Shown here: positions 42,089 to 51,189 of the stretch, one piece after another
Position numbering within the stretch: position 1 is the stretch's first letter
Layout: every line of letters begins with the position of its first letter
Assembly (NCBI GenBank): GCA_035511515.1
Contig: DATKFG010000077.1
Coordinates: 1-64,000 of the forward strand
Length of the DNA: 64,000 nucleotides
Source: VBCK01 sp035511515
GTDB lineage: Bacteria; Pseudomonadota; Gammaproteobacteria; Burkholderiales; Burkholderiaceae_F
Direction: 5' to 3'
Program-made: the position numbers and the translations under genes
Notes under the pieces: model-generated
Databases searched by the model: none
Seen by the model: the letters and a program-made list of their open reading frames with translations, nothing else
What the model was told of the DNA's origin: nothing

Positions 42089-43975
42089 TCAGATGGTTGC
42101 CGGGTCCCGTTCGTCTTCGCGCTGTTGCAACGCCCACATCCGCGCGTACAGGCCCTGGCGCGCCAGCAACTGGTCGTGGGTGCCGCGCTCGACGATCCGG
42201 CCCCGGTCCATCACGACGATCTGGGCCGCATCGACGATGGTCGACAGGCGGTGCGCGACTACGAGCGTGGTGCGATTGGCCGCGACCTCTGCCAGCTCGG
42301 ACTGGATCACGCGTTCGGTGCGCGAATCCAGCGCGGAGGTGGCCTCGTCCAGCACCAGGATCGGCGGGTTCTTCAACAGCGTGCGCGCGATCGCGACCCG
42401 CTGCTTTTCGCCGCCCGACAGCTTCAGGCCCCGCTCGCCCACCAGGGTCCGGTAGCCGTCCGGCAGCGACTCGATGAACTCGTGGATGTGCGCCATGCGC
42501 GCGGCGGCGACGATTTCGGCGCGGCCGGCGCCGGGCCGGCCATACCCGATGTTGTATTCGATCGTGTCGTTGAACAGCACCGTGTCCTGCGGAACGATCC
42601 CGATCGCCGCCCGCAGCGACTTCTGCGTGACATCGCTCACGTCCTGTCCGTCGATCAGCACGCGCCCGGACTGCACCTCGTAAAAGCGGAACAGCAGCCG
42701 GCCCAGCGTGGACTTGCCCGAGCCGGTCGCTCCGACCACCGCGCACGTGGTGCCGGCAGCGATCGTCAGGTCGACATCGAACAACACCTGGCGGCGGGCG
42801 TCGTAGCTGAAGTTCACGTGCTCGAACCGAACTCCCGGGCTGGCCCCGTCCGGCGGCAGTGCCAGCGGGGCCGCATCCGGCCGGTCGGCAACCTCGCGCT
42901 GCTCCTGCAGCAGCCGGAACATGCGCTCGACATCGGCCAGCGCCTGGCGCAGCTCGCGGTAGATCACGCCCAGGAAGTTCAGCGGCACGTACATCTGCAG
43001 CATGAACGCATTGACCAGCACCAGGTCGCCGATGGACATCCGTCCGGCCGCGACGCCGGCGGCCGCGCGCCACAGCATCAGGGTCAGTCCGGCCGCGATG
43101 ATCACCTGCTGACCGCTGTTCAGCACGTTCAGCGACTGCTGAGCCAGGATGCCGACGCGCTCCTGCTGCGCCAGCGTCGCGTCGTAGCGTTGCGCTTCGT
43201 AGTCCTCGTTGTTGAAGTATTTGACCGTCTCGAAATTCAGCAGCGAATCGACCGCGCGCGACGAGGCCTTGGCATCCAGCTCGTTGACCTGGCGCCGGAA
43301 CTTGGTGCGCCAGTTGGTCACCACCAGCGTGTACGTGATGTACAGCCCGAGGCTGACCGCGACGATCAGCGCGAACGATGGTTCGTAGTGCGACAGCAGA
43401 TAGCCGAACACCAGGCCGATCTCGACCAGGGTCGGCACGATCGAGTACAGCGTGAAGCTGACCAGCGAGGAAATGCCGCGGATGCCGTGGTCGATCTCGC
43501 GCGTGACCGCGCCAGTGCGCCGCTCCAGGTGATACCGCAGCGACAGCGAATGCAGGTGCCTGAACGTTTTCAGCGCGAGCGCGCGCACGGCCGACTGCGT
43601 CACTCGCGCGAAGAAGAACTCGCGCAGCTCGGTGAACACCGATGTGGCCAGCCGCAGCGCTCCGTAGGCAACGATCAGTGCGATCGGGATCGCCGCCGGC
43701 GCCGCATCGCGCGGCACCGACAGGCTGTCGACGATGTGCTTCAGCAGTACCGGCACGCCCACCACGGCCACCTTGGCCCCGATCAGGCACAGCACCGCGA
43801 AGACCGCGCGAGTCCGGTAGGCCCACAGGTAGGGCAGCAGCATCCGCACCGTGTGCCACTGGCTGCGCCCGGGCTCGGGCGGAACGTGCGGCGTGCGGCC
43901 GGGCGGCGGCCTCACGCCTCTCACCTGCTGCTCCTCATGGTCGAATGCCTTCCAAATTGCCTGCGCCTGCGGCAT
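42089..43975 (-). CDS. ATM1-type ABC exporter (fused membrane and ATPase domains)
   Basis: This 628-residue half-transporter has an N-terminal six-helix membrane domain (about 45-340) and a C-terminal ATPase with Walker A GATGSGKST, signature LSGGEKQRVAIAR and Walker B ILVLDEATSALD. The text around VNELDAKASSRAVDSLLNFETVKYFNNEDYE is characteristic of ATM1/HMT1 family members, which export glutathione-linked sulfur or metal conjugates. I start at ATG 43975; an extension to 44098 overlaps the divergent thioesterase gene. It would act as a homodimer in the inner membrane. Confidence 0.9.
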   Translation of the reverse strand: MPQAQAIWKAFDHEEQQVRGVRPPPGRTPHVPPEPGRSQWHTVRMLLPYLWAYRTRAVFAVLCLIGAKVAVVGVPVLLKHIVDSLSVPRDAAPAAIPIALIVAYGALRLATSVFTELREFFFARVTQSAVRALALKTFRHLHSLSLRYHLERRTGAVTREIDHGIRGISSLVSFTLYSIVPTLVEIGLVFGYLLSHYEPSFALIVAVSLGLYITYTLVVTNWRTKFRRQVNELDAKASSRAVDSLLNFETVKYFNNEDYEAQRYDATLAQQERVGILAQQSLNVLNSGQQVIIAAGLTLMLWRAAAGVAAGRMSIGDLVLVNAFMLQMYVPLNFLGVIYRELRQALADVERMFRLLQEQREVADRPDAAPLALPPDGASPGVRFEHVNFSYDARRQVLFDVDLTIAAGTTCAVVGATGSGKSTLGRLLFRFYEVQSGRVLIDGQDVSDVTQKSLRAAIGIVPQDTVLFNDTIEYNIGYGRPGAGRAEIVAAARMAHIHEFIESLPDGYRTLVGERGLKLSGGEKQRVAIARTLLKNPPILVLDEATSALDSRTERVIQSELAEVAANRTTLVVAHRLSTIVDAAQIVVMDRGRIVERGTHDQLLARQGLYARMWALQQREDERDPATI

Positions 43976-44020
43976 TATCGCGCGGGTTCCTTCGAGCGCG
44001 CGACCCTGACGCTGATCGAG

Positions 44021-44419
44021 ATGACCGACCGCGTTTCCCTGCCGGACGAGGAGCCGATCCTTCGCGTGGTTCCGATGCCCGCCGATGCGAATATGCACGG
44101 CGACGTGTTTGGCGGCTGGATCATGTCCCAGGTCGACATCGCCGGCGGGATCCTGGCCGCCCGGCGCGCCAACGGGCGGGTGGCCACGGTCGCGGTCACC
44201 AGCTTCGTGTTCAAGCAGCCCGTGTTCGTCGGCGACCTGCTGTCATTCTACGGAACCATCGTGCGCACCGGGCGCACCTCGATCACGGTCGACGTCAGCG
44301 TGTACACGGAACGCAGCCGGCTGAAGGTCGAGACCGCCAAGGTGACGGAGGCCACGCTGGTCTACGTTGCCACCGACGAGCAGCGCCAGCCACGCATGCT
44401 GCCGCCGCTGGAAGACTGA
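44021..44419 (+). CDS. Acyl-CoA thioesterase, YciA-type hot-dog fold
   Basis: This 132-residue single hot-dog domain has the active-site text PADANMHGDVFGGWIMSQVDIAGGI (Asn/His region and catalytic Asp) and VFVGDLLSFYGTIVRTGRTSI. YciA-type enzymes hydrolyse a range of acyl-CoAs. ATG 44021 is used; the frame is open far upstream, but only as an antisense shadow of the ABC exporter. It is divergent from that exporter by 45 bases and convergent with the phosphodiesterase across an inverted repeat pair. Confidence 0.9.
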   Translation: MTDRVSLPDEEPILRVVPMPADANMHGDVFGGWIMSQVDIAGGILAARRANGRVATVAVTSFVFKQPVFVGDLLSFYGTIVRTGRTSITVDVSVYTERSRLKVETAKVTEATLVYVATDEQRQPRMLPPLED

Positions 44420-44420
44420 C

Positions 44421-44550
44421 TTCACCCTCACCCCCTCCCCTCTCCCGCTTCGCGGGCGAGGGGCGATACAGCGTGCCGCTGGGAGCACCACGAACCTGCT
44501 GCGATCGGTCGCCCCTCGCCCGCGCAGCGGGAGAGGGGAGGGGGTGAGGG
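44421..44550. repeat. Inverted pair of REP-like repeats at a convergent gene end
   Basis: A copy reading CCCTCACCCCCTCCCC with hairpin CTCCCGC/GCGGGCGAGG (44425-44466) is followed, 35 bases later, by its inverted copy (44502-44550). Together they form a long imperfect palindrome between the thioesterase and phosphodiesterase stops, as in a REPIN. It could serve as a bidirectional terminator. Confidence 0.85.
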
Positions 44551-44554
44551 CGGT

Positions 44555-45343
44555 TCAATCGAACGGATACGGCCCGTCGTAGTGGCCGGTGTACGCGGTA
44601 TGGGTCACCAACGTCTGCCCGGTCCACAGGTGCAGCTGGAAAGCGGACGGTTCCATCACGAAACGGGCGGGGCTTGCCGTCTTCAGATCGAGCAACACCT
44701 GGTGCGCCGTACTCGGGCAGACGCTCGCCAACGTTCCGGCGAAGAGGGCCTGGATCGGCCGGTGCAGGTGACCGCAGATGATGCGCTGCACCCGGGGAAA
44801 GCGCCGCACGATCCGCTCGAGCGCCGATGGCTCGCGCAGTGCCATCTCGTCCATGTGGCCGATTCCGGTTGAAAACGGCGGGTGGTGCAGCGCGATCACG
44901 GTGGGCGCATCCGACTGGGCCAGCCGCTGCTCCAGCCATCGCAGGCGCTGCGCGCACAGCGTGCCTTCCGGCTGACCGGCGATCACGCTGTCGAGCGCCA
45001 GCACCCGGACCGGGTAGCCGGCGATCGCGTACTGCAGGAAGCCATCGCCCGGCAGGTAATCGTGATCCGGGAAAGCGGCGCGCAGCGCGGCGCGCTCGTC
45101 ATGATTGCCGGCCATCAGGTAGATCGGCGTCGGCAGCCCGCTCAGGATCTCGCGCAAGAGCCCGTAGGAGGCTGCGTCGGGCTCGTCGACCAGGTCGCCG
45201 GTGGCGATGACCAGGTCCGGCAACGGGTCCAGGCGCGCGATGCGCTGCACACAACGCTCCAGGCAGGCCGCCGTGTCGACCACGCCGTAGGCCAGTGCGC
45301 GCTCGGCCTTCACGTGCAGATCGCTGATCTGGCAAAGCAGCAT
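44555..45343 (-). CDS. Metallophosphoesterase (CpdA/GpdQ-like phosphodiesterase)
   Basis: This 262-residue calcineurin-fold enzyme has all metal-binding motifs in order: QISDLH (residues 5-10), GDLVDEP, GNHDE, HHPP and GHLHR. Relatives hydrolyse 3',5'-cAMP (CpdA) or glycerophosphodiesters (GpdQ), and sequence reading does not decide between them. It is convergent with the thioesterase and divergent from the lactate permease across a 120-base gap. Confidence 0.88.
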   Translation of the reverse strand: MLLCQISDLHVKAERALAYGVVDTAACLERCVQRIARLDPLPDLVIATGDLVDEPDAASYGLLREILSGLPTPIYLMAGNHDERAALRAAFPDHDYLPGDGFLQYAIAGYPVRVLALDSVIAGQPEGTLCAQRLRWLEQRLAQSDAPTVIALHHPPFSTGIGHMDEMALREPSALERIVRRFPRVQRIICGHLHRPIQALFAGTLASVCPSTAHQVLLDLKTASPARFVMEPSAFQLHLWTGQTLVTHTAYTGHYDGPYPFD

Positions 45344-45463
45344 GACGTATCACTCCGGATGCCAGCACCATGTGCTTGCCGGCTGTCGCGCTGCGGTCCA
45401 TAGTAGCGCTGCCGATGGCGCGCGTCGGCGCGGCATCCAGAAGAACAAGAGGAGGAGGTTCAC

Positions 45464-47086
45464 ATGTTCACGCAAATTCTCGATCCCACCGGGAATATGT
45501 TCGTCACCTGGCTGGTCGCGCTGATTCCCGTGGCAGCGCTGCTGTTCATGCTGGCCGGACTGCGCTGGTCGGCGTGGGTGGCAACCCTGGTCGGTTCCCT
45601 GATCACGCTGGCCCTGGGACTGTCGGTCTGGAAGATGCCGCTCGATCAGGGCATTCTCGCCTATGCCTACGGCTCGGCGACCGGCGTATGGAACGTCGAC
45701 TGGATCACGTTCTGGGGCGTGATGCTGTTCAACACGCTGGTCGTCACCGGCACGTTCGACAAGCTCAGGCGTTGGCTGATCGCGCAAGGCACGCAGGACA
45801 TCCGGATTCAAACGATCCTGTTCGCCTGGGCGTTCGGCGCGCTGCTGGAGGGCCTCGTGGGGTTCGGCTATCCGTGGGCGTTCGTCGCACCGATACTGAT
45901 CGCACTGGGAATCCCGGATCTTGACGCCATCCGCGTCGCGGCCATCGCCAACAACGCGCCGGTGTCGTACGGCGCACTCGGCGCTCCCATCATCGCGCTT
46001 GCCGCGGTCACGGGATACAACCTGCTCGATCTGTCGGGCTCCATCAGCAAGATCGTCGCCATTCTTGCGCTGTTGCCGCCGTGGATCCTGCTGTATCTGG
46101 TCTCGGGCCGGCAAGGGATGTGGGGGGCCTGGCCCCTGGCGGTCGTCGGGTCACTGGGCTACATCGCGGGCCAGTTGCCGGTGGGTGTGTTTCTCGGCCC
46201 CTACCTGCCGGATGTCGCCGGTTCGATCGTCTGTTTCATTTGCGTCCTGTTGCTGCTGAAGGTGTGGCGGCCGGCACAGGTCCTCGCCTACGGCGGCAAG
46301 CCGGTCACCGCCGCCGCGGTGGGAGGGACGGAACACGGGCTGTCCGGCGGCGATATGGTGCAAGCCTGGCTGCCGATCGGGGTTCTGGTGGCCGTGGTCG
46401 TTGCATGGACCGGCCCATGGTCCAAGCTGCCGGCCATCGTGCTGATGCAGTTGCAGGTGACGGCAGCCTCCTCGATCAGCGAGGGCGCAAAGATCTCGGC
46501 AGCCTTCAAATGGACACCGTTCGTTGGCGGCTCGGCGATCCTGGCCTCGTGGATCATCGTCGCGCTGCTGCTGCGCATCAGTCGCAAACAGCTGGTCGAC
46601 ATCTTCACCAAGACCTGGTCGCAGATGTGGGGCGCGATGCTGGTCGGCGTGTTTATCTTCGGCCTGGCCTACGTCTACAACTTCTCGGGGATGGCCGCGT
46701 CCCTGGCAAAGGCGTTCTCCACGTTGGGCACCGCCTTCATCGTCGTTGCGCCGATCCTGGGCTTCATCGGCGTGGCGCTCTCTGGCAGCAATACCTCGAC
46801 CAACGCGATGTTCGGCAAGTTCCAGGCGCTGGTGGGCCAGATCCTCGGCTTTCCGCCGCTGCTGCTGCCCACGGTGAACTCGGTCGGAGCCGAAATCGGC
46901 AAGCCGATCGCGCCGCAGACCGCCAGCGTGGGTGTCTCGACCACCCGCTTCGTGCGCAACGAAGGCCAGGTGATCCGCCACAATTTCGGCTGGTGCCTCG
47001 CGCTTCTGGGCTACCTGATCATCATCAGCGTCGCCTGCTACCTGTTCTTCCCCGGGATCGCGATGCCGTCGGTCGCGGCCAAGTAG
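45464..47086 (+). CDS. lldP: L-lactate permease
   Basis: This 540-residue polytopic inner-membrane protein has about 13 hydrophobic segments and belongs to the LldP/GlcA lactate-glycolate:proton symporter family. Landmarks are GALLEGLVGFGYPWAFVAPIL, ANNAPVSYGALGAPII and LSGSNTSTNAMFGKFQ. A strong AGGAGGAGG site precedes the ATG by about 6 bases. No lactate dehydrogenase gene is adjacent. It ends at a REP-like element. Confidence 0.93.
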   Translation: MFTQILDPTGNMFVTWLVALIPVAALLFMLAGLRWSAWVATLVGSLITLALGLSVWKMPLDQGILAYAYGSATGVWNVDWITFWGVMLFNTLVVTGTFDKLRRWLIAQGTQDIRIQTILFAWAFGALLEGLVGFGYPWAFVAPILIALGIPDLDAIRVAAIANNAPVSYGALGAPIIALAAVTGYNLLDLSGSISKIVAILALLPPWILLYLVSGRQGMWGAWPLAVVGSLGYIAGQLPVGVFLGPYLPDVAGSIVCFICVLLLLKVWRPAQVLAYGGKPVTAAAVGGTEHGLSGGDMVQAWLPIGVLVAVVVAWTGPWSKLPAIVLMQLQVTAASSISEGAKISAAFKWTPFVGGSAILASWIIVALLLRISRKQLVDIFTKTWSQMWGAMLVGVFIFGLAYVYNFSGMAASLAKAFSTLGTAFIVVAPILGFIGVALSGSNTSTNAMFGKFQALVGQILGFPPLLLPTVNSVGAEIGKPIAPQTASVGVSTTRFVRNEGQVIRHNFGWCLALLGYLIIISVACYLFFPGIAMPSVAAK

Positions 47087-47097
47087 ACCGCGGCGGC

Positions 47098-47172
47098 CCT
47101 CACCGCCTCCCCTCTCCCGCTGACGCGGGCGAGGGGCGATTTGCCGTGCCCGTGGAGGGGAGGGGGTGAGGA
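47098..47172. repeat. REP-like inverted repeat at a convergent gene end
   Basis: CCCTCACCGCCTCCCCTCTC opens a hairpin with GCGGGCGAGGGGCGAT and is followed by a partial inverted copy ending GAGGGGAGGGGGTGAGG. It lies between the convergent lldP and amidase genes, the same position type as 44421-44550. Confidence 0.8.
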
Positions 47173-47188
47173 CCGGCGCGATCAGTGG

Positions 47189-48472
47189 CTAGCGCCCCCA
47201 GCACCGCTCCAGCCACGCGGCGGCCGCCAGCAGCCGCGCATCCTGACCGGGCCGGGCGATCACGCTGACCCCGATCGGCAGGCCGTGCGCGCCGCGGCCG
47301 AACGGCAAGCCGATCACCGGACAGCCGAGCAGCTGCCAGGGCCGATTGAACAGCGGATCGCCAGTGGTGGCCAGCGACGCGGGCGCCTCGCCCACTGCGC
47401 TCGGGGCGATGATGACGTCGGCGGCGCCGAACAGCGAGTCCAGTGAAGCGGCGCAGGAACGCGCGCTGAGCAGCGCGTCGGCATATTGATCCTGCGTAAA
47501 GCGCCGCCCCTGCTCGATCGCCTCGATCAGCTGCGCCGACAGCAGGGACCTGCGATACGCGTACTCGGGTGCCAGCGCGCGCGCGGTTTCGGCCAGCTGG
47601 ATCGTCAGGTGAGCATCGAACAGCCGGTCAAATGACGGCGGCCACGTCAGCGGCCGGCCACGCGCGCCGGCCTGGCATGCCTGCTCGGCGGCCTGCTCGA
47701 CGGCCTGTCGCATCGCCGGTTCGAGCCGCTCGCCGCGCGAAGTCAGCGTCCAGGCGATATCCGGCGCCGGTCCGGTCCGCCCCGGTACCGCCGGCGCCGC
47801 CCACTCGGGCTGCAGCGTCAGTACCGATGCGAGCAACGCAGCGTCGTCGACCGACGACGAAAACAAGCCGACCTCATCGAGCGTGTCCGAAGTGACCTTT
47901 ACGCCCGAACGCGGCACCTGCCGCACGGACGGCTTGTACCCGACCACGCCGCAAAACGACGCCGGCCGGATCACCGAGCCGGCCGTCTGGGTTCCCAGCG
48001 CCAGCGGTGCCATGCCGGCCGCCACTGCGGCGGCTGACCCGCTGGACGATCCGCCCGGCGTGTGCCCGGGCGCGTGCGGATTGCGGGTCGGACCCGGCGT
48101 GAAGGTCGCAAGCTCCGCTGTGACGGTCTTGCCGAGCACGACCGCGCCGGCCCGGCGCAGCAGGGCCACGCAGGCCGCGTCCAGCGCCGGCCGGTGCCCG
48201 CGGTAGATCGACGAGCCGTAGCAGGTCTCGTACTGCGCCGTATCGATGATGTCCTTGACCGCAATCGGTACGCCGGCCAGTGGCCCCTTGGCCGGCGCGC
48301 GGTCCACGGCCCGCGCCGACTGGATCGCCACCGCCGCATCGAACGCCGCAAATGCCTGAAGGGCGCCGTCACCTGCCGCGACGGCCTCCACGTAGCGGCG
48401 CACCACCTGCTCGGCCGAGGCCTGCCCCGAGGCGACCTGCCGGGCCAGCTCCCGCGCGCTGCTAGGCGGCAC
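47189..48472 (-). CDS. Amidase signature family hydrolase
   Basis: This protein of about 427 residues has the Ser-cisSer-Lys triad in order: Lys in IAVKDIIDT, cis-Ser in GGSSSGSAAAVAAG and nucleophile Ser in GTQTAGSVIRPA. Such enzymes hydrolyse amides of very varied structure; the sequence does not give the substrate. No ATG fits. I use GTG 48472 (TTG 48475 is the alternative); either overlaps the upstream regulator gene's end, so the two are probably co-transcribed. Confidence 0.88.
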   Translation of the reverse strand: MPPSSARELARQVASGQASAEQVVRRYVEAVAAGDGALQAFAAFDAAVAIQSARAVDRAPAKGPLAGVPIAVKDIIDTAQYETCYGSSIYRGHRPALDAACVALLRRAGAVVLGKTVTAELATFTPGPTRNPHAPGHTPGGSSSGSAAAVAAGMAPLALGTQTAGSVIRPASFCGVVGYKPSVRQVPRSGVKVTSDTLDEVGLFSSSVDDAALLASVLTLQPEWAAPAVPGRTGPAPDIAWTLTSRGERLEPAMRQAVEQAAEQACQAGARGRPLTWPPSFDRLFDAHLTIQLAETARALAPEYAYRRSLLSAQLIEAIEQGRRFTQDQYADALLSARSCAASLDSLFGAADVIIAPSAVGEAPASLATTGDPLFNRPWQLLGCPVIGLPFGRGAHGLPIGVSVIARPGQDARLLAAAAWLERCWGR

Positions 48473-49535
48473 CAAAGGCCTGCTCCAACTCGATCACGGT
48501 GCCGGTGAGCTGCCCGTCGTAGCCCGGCAGCGCATCGATCACCGCTCGCAGTTCCTCGCCGCGCAACAGCGCCACCACGTTGCGCAACAACGCCTTGTTG
48601 ACGGCAGCCGCCTCGCAGCCGAAAAAGTACCGCTCGCGCAGCAGAGCAATGAAATCCAGACCGAAACGGCGCGCCGCCGCCTCCAGGCCGAACCCGACGT
48701 CGGCCATCCCGCTGGCGATGTAGGCCGCCACGGCCGCGTGCGTGAATTCGGTGTTTTCGTAACCGACGATCCGACCCGGGTCGATGCCGTGGCGCTGCAG
48801 CAGCAAGTCGATCAGTACCCGCGTGCCGGAGCCGACCTGCCGATTCACGAAGCGCAGGTCCGGACGGGCCAGGTCATCGAGCGTGCTGATCTTCTTCGGG
48901 TTGCCGCTGGCCACGAACAGCCCCTGCGTGCGATGCGCCAGGTGGATCAGCACGTGGCGGCGCGGGTCGAGCCAGACCAGGTACGGCGCCACCGACGTTT
49001 TCTGAAATGGCCCCTCGGCCACGTGGAAGCCGGCCAGGTCGCATTCGCCGCGCGCCAGCGCGGCCACCGCTTCGGTACTGGTACGGTACTTCAGCTCGAC
49101 CGGCACATGCTGCCGCCCCAGCGCCTCCACCAGCGCGGCCACCGCAAAGCCGTGCGAGGCGTTCACCCGCAGGCTGGCGCGCGCCGGCGCCAGCAGCGAT
49201 TCGAGCTCGCCCTCCAGCTCCGACGACAGGCTTTCGAGCGTCGGCGAAAGCCGCGCCGCCACGCGCCGGTCGGCCCACAGCAGCTTTTCGGCCAGGGTCG
49301 ACAGTCGCGTGCCCTGACCCCGCGTCTTGATCACCAGCGGAGCGCCGAATTCGGTCTCGAACCGGCGCAGCATCCCCCACGCCCTTCTGTACGACATCTC
49401 CGTGGTGCGCGCCGCATCGGCGATGCTGCCGGAATTCTGGATGGCCGTCAGCAGCGGCAGCAGCTCCGGCAGCGGATGGGGCTCACCACCGGCCGGCGCG
49501 ACCACCCATTCCGGATGAATCGAAATGCGCCACAT
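48462..49535 (-). CDS. HTH regulator fused to a PBP-like domain (Mo/W-related)
   Basis: In this 357-residue protein residues 1-110 form a LysR/ModE-like winged helix with SIADAARTTEMSYRRAWGMLRRFETEFG. Residues about 125-330 are a periplasmic-binding-type domain: ARGECDLAGFHV, FVNRQVGSGTRVLID and ADVGFGLEAAARRFGLDF. The same domain ends the MoeA fusion at 56690-58654. I infer a cytoplasmic sensor of molybdate, tungstate or a cofactor-related ligand. It is divergent from fdhD; a GTGCACAAT repeat lies in the shared promoter region (49642-49698). Confidence 0.8.
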   Translation of the reverse strand: MWRISIHPEWVVAPAGGEPHPLPELLPLLTAIQNSGSIADAARTTEMSYRRAWGMLRRFETEFGAPLVIKTRGQGTRLSTLAEKLLWADRRVAARLSPTLESLSSELEGELESLLAPARASLRVNASHGFAVAALVEALGRQHVPVELKYRTSTEAVAALARGECDLAGFHVAEGPFQKTSVAPYLVWLDPRRHVLIHLAHRTQGLFVASGNPKKISTLDDLARPDLRFVNRQVGSGTRVLIDLLLQRHGIDPGRIVGYENTEFTHAAVAAYIASGMADVGFGLEAAARRFGLDFIALLRERYFFGCEAAAVNKALLRNVVALLRGEELRAVIDALPGYDGQLTGTVIELEQAFGAA

Positions 49536-49641
49536 ATGAAGGGATTTGCTTATTGGTGCGGCGGGAACAGAGGGCTACCGTTGTTGTCGTTTCCGGTGTG
49601 AATTCCCCCGCTGCCGCTTCCAAATAGGTATGACGTTGCAT

Positions 49642-49698
49642 ATTGTGCACCGAAATTCGCACGCATGGGCCGTGCCGGTGCTGCACAACGTGCACAAT
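49642..49698. promoter_or_regulatory. Repeated GTGCACAA-type motif between regulator and fdhD
   Basis: ATTGTGCAC (49642-49650) and its inverse GTGCACAAT (49690-49698) flank the region, and TGCACAAC lies directly before the second. Three related half-sites in a divergent promoter region suggest an operator, possibly for the adjacent HTH-PBP regulator. Confidence 0.4.
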
Positions 49699-49751
49699 CA
49701 GCTCGGGTTCATCCCGACACGAAGTTCCACTTCCCCCAATCGGGCGCCGAC

Positions 49752-50615
49752 GTGATCACCACCGACAGTTCCAAGTGTCCGTTGCCGGGCTCGTCCGAAC
49801 AGGCGCCGTCGCACGCGGCTGCCGTGCCCGTGACAGAGACCCATTACCGGGACGGCCGCTTCGAGGAGCGGCCGGCGGCGCTGGCCGGCGAGGTTCCGAT
49901 CGCGCTCGAATACAACGGCGTGTCGCACGCGGTGATGCTCGCCACGCCGGAGGACCTCGAGGACTTCGCGCTCGGCTTCTCGATCGCGGAGGGCATCGTC
50001 GAGGATCCGGGCGAGATCTACGGCGTCGAAGTGCAACCGTCCTCGCGCGGCATCACGGTGGCGATCGAGCTCGCCTCCGGGGCGTTCGCGCGGCTGAAGG
50101 ACCGCCGCCGCACGCTGGTGGGCCGCACCGGATGCGGGATCTGCGGGGCCGAGAACCTGGATCACGTGTTGCGGCCGCTGCCGGCGCTCGCGGGACAGGG
50201 CCCGCGTATCCGCCCGCAGGCGCTATCGGCCGCGCTGGCGGCGCTGGTGAGCGCCCAGCGGCTGCAGAAGCAGACCGGCGCGGTACACGGTGCCGCATGG
50301 AGCGACCTGCCCGGGACGGCCGAGCTCGTGCGGGAGGATGTGGGCCGGCATAACGCGCTCGACAAGCTGATCGGCGCGGTCGTGCGCGGGAAGGTCCACC
50401 AGCGGCCGGGTTTTGTCGTGGTCACCAGCCGGGCCAGCATCGAGATGGTCCAGAAGGCGACCTGCATCGCCACCACCCTGGCCGCGGTGTCGGCGCCGAC
50501 CCGACTGGCGGCGCAAGTCGCTCACGACTGCGGCCTGACGCTGGTGGGATTCGCCCGCGGCAGCGAGTTCTCCGTGTATTCGCACCCGTGGCGGCTGACG
50601 CCGGCGGCGGAGTGA
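49752..50615 (+). CDS. fdhD: Formate dehydrogenase accessory sulfurtransferase FdhD
   Basis: This protein of about 287 residues transfers sulfur from IscS to the bis-MGD cofactor before insertion into formate dehydrogenase. Landmarks are EVPIALEYNGVSHAVMLATPEDLEDFALGF, the sulfur-carrying Cys pair in GRTGCGICGAENLD, and REDVGRHNALDKLIGAVV. GTG 49752 gives the family length; ATG 49665 is also open. A second fdhD ends at 63840. This copy neighbours modE and the aldehyde oxidoreductase operon rather than the formate dehydrogenase. Confidence 0.92.
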   Translation: MITTDSSKCPLPGSSEQAPSHAAAVPVTETHYRDGRFEERPAALAGEVPIALEYNGVSHAVMLATPEDLEDFALGFSIAEGIVEDPGEIYGVEVQPSSRGITVAIELASGAFARLKDRRRTLVGRTGCGICGAENLDHVLRPLPALAGQGPRIRPQALSAALAALVSAQRLQKQTGAVHGAAWSDLPGTAELVREDVGRHNALDKLIGAVVRGKVHQRPGFVVVTSRASIEMVQKATCIATTLAAVSAPTRLAAQVAHDCGLTLVGFARGSEFSVYSHPWRLTPAAE

Positions 50616-50658
50616 TGATCGGTCACGCGTTCGGATCGTTCGACACGGAGGCCGCCTA

Positions 50659-50684
50659 GCGATATAGTGAAAAGGTAATATCGC
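50659..50684. promoter_or_regulatory. ModE-box-like palindrome
   Basis: GCGATAT-N12-ATATCGC is a perfect 7-bp inverted repeat with the AT-rich CGATAT/ATATCG arms of ModE sites. It lies between the convergent ends of fdhD and modE, an odd place for an operator. Confidence 0.4.
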
Positions 50685-50726
50685 CCGGGTTGTGCGGGGA
50701 AAGCCGGGCGCGATGCTCTGGAGCGA

Positions 50727-51101
50727 CTAGCGCTCGTGGATGCGACGCTTGAAATGACTGACCTCCGGGCGAATGGCCTCTGCCGCCAGCGCCTGCATCC
50801 GGCGGTAGCACTCCAGCACCTCGAGTCCCAGTGACGTCAACGAGGCGCCGCCGCCGGCCTTGCCACCTTTGACCGCCTCCACCAGCGCGCCCTGGAAGCA
50901 TCCGTTCATCGAATCCACCAGCAGCCACGCATGCTTGTAGCTGATGCCCATTTCACGACGGGCTGCCGAGATCGAGCCCGTGCGCCGGATGGCGTCGAGC
51001 AGTTGTGCCTTGCCCGGCCCGATCGCGATCTGGTCGCCCAGATGAACGCGCAAGCCAACCTCAATGCTCAGCGGATGGTCGACGATCGTCGGGTCGGACA
51101 T
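50727..51101 (-). CDS. ModE N-terminal-type molybdate/tungstate regulator
   Basis: This 124-residue winged-helix protein has the ModE N-terminal domain: KAQLLDAIRRTGSISAARREMGISYKHAWLLVDSMN, then GGKAGGGASLTSLGLEVLECYRRM. The C-terminal molybdate-binding (TOBE) part is missing, as in many short ModE relatives, so it may not itself sense metal. ATG 51101 is used; a GTG at 51131 would add ten residues. It is divergent from the AOR operon, 88 bases away, and is a candidate regulator of it. Confidence 0.88.
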   Translation of the reverse strand: MSDPTIVDHPLSIEVGLRVHLGDQIAIGPGKAQLLDAIRRTGSISAARREMGISYKHAWLLVDSMNGCFQGALVEAVKGGKAGGGASLTSLGLEVLECYRRMQALAAEAIRPEVSHFKRRIHER

Positions 51102-51189
51102 GATCGGCGGGTCGGTGGCCGAATTGTCCACGAAAAGGGTGAGCCGTCGGCGGATGCGGCCAGGCCGCGCGAACTACCTGGAGAGAAAG

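Noticed and set aside
41873..44020. N-terminal extension of the thioesterase frame by about 716 residues
   Set aside because: It runs antisense through the ABC exporter; the family is a single hot-dog domain of about 130 residues.
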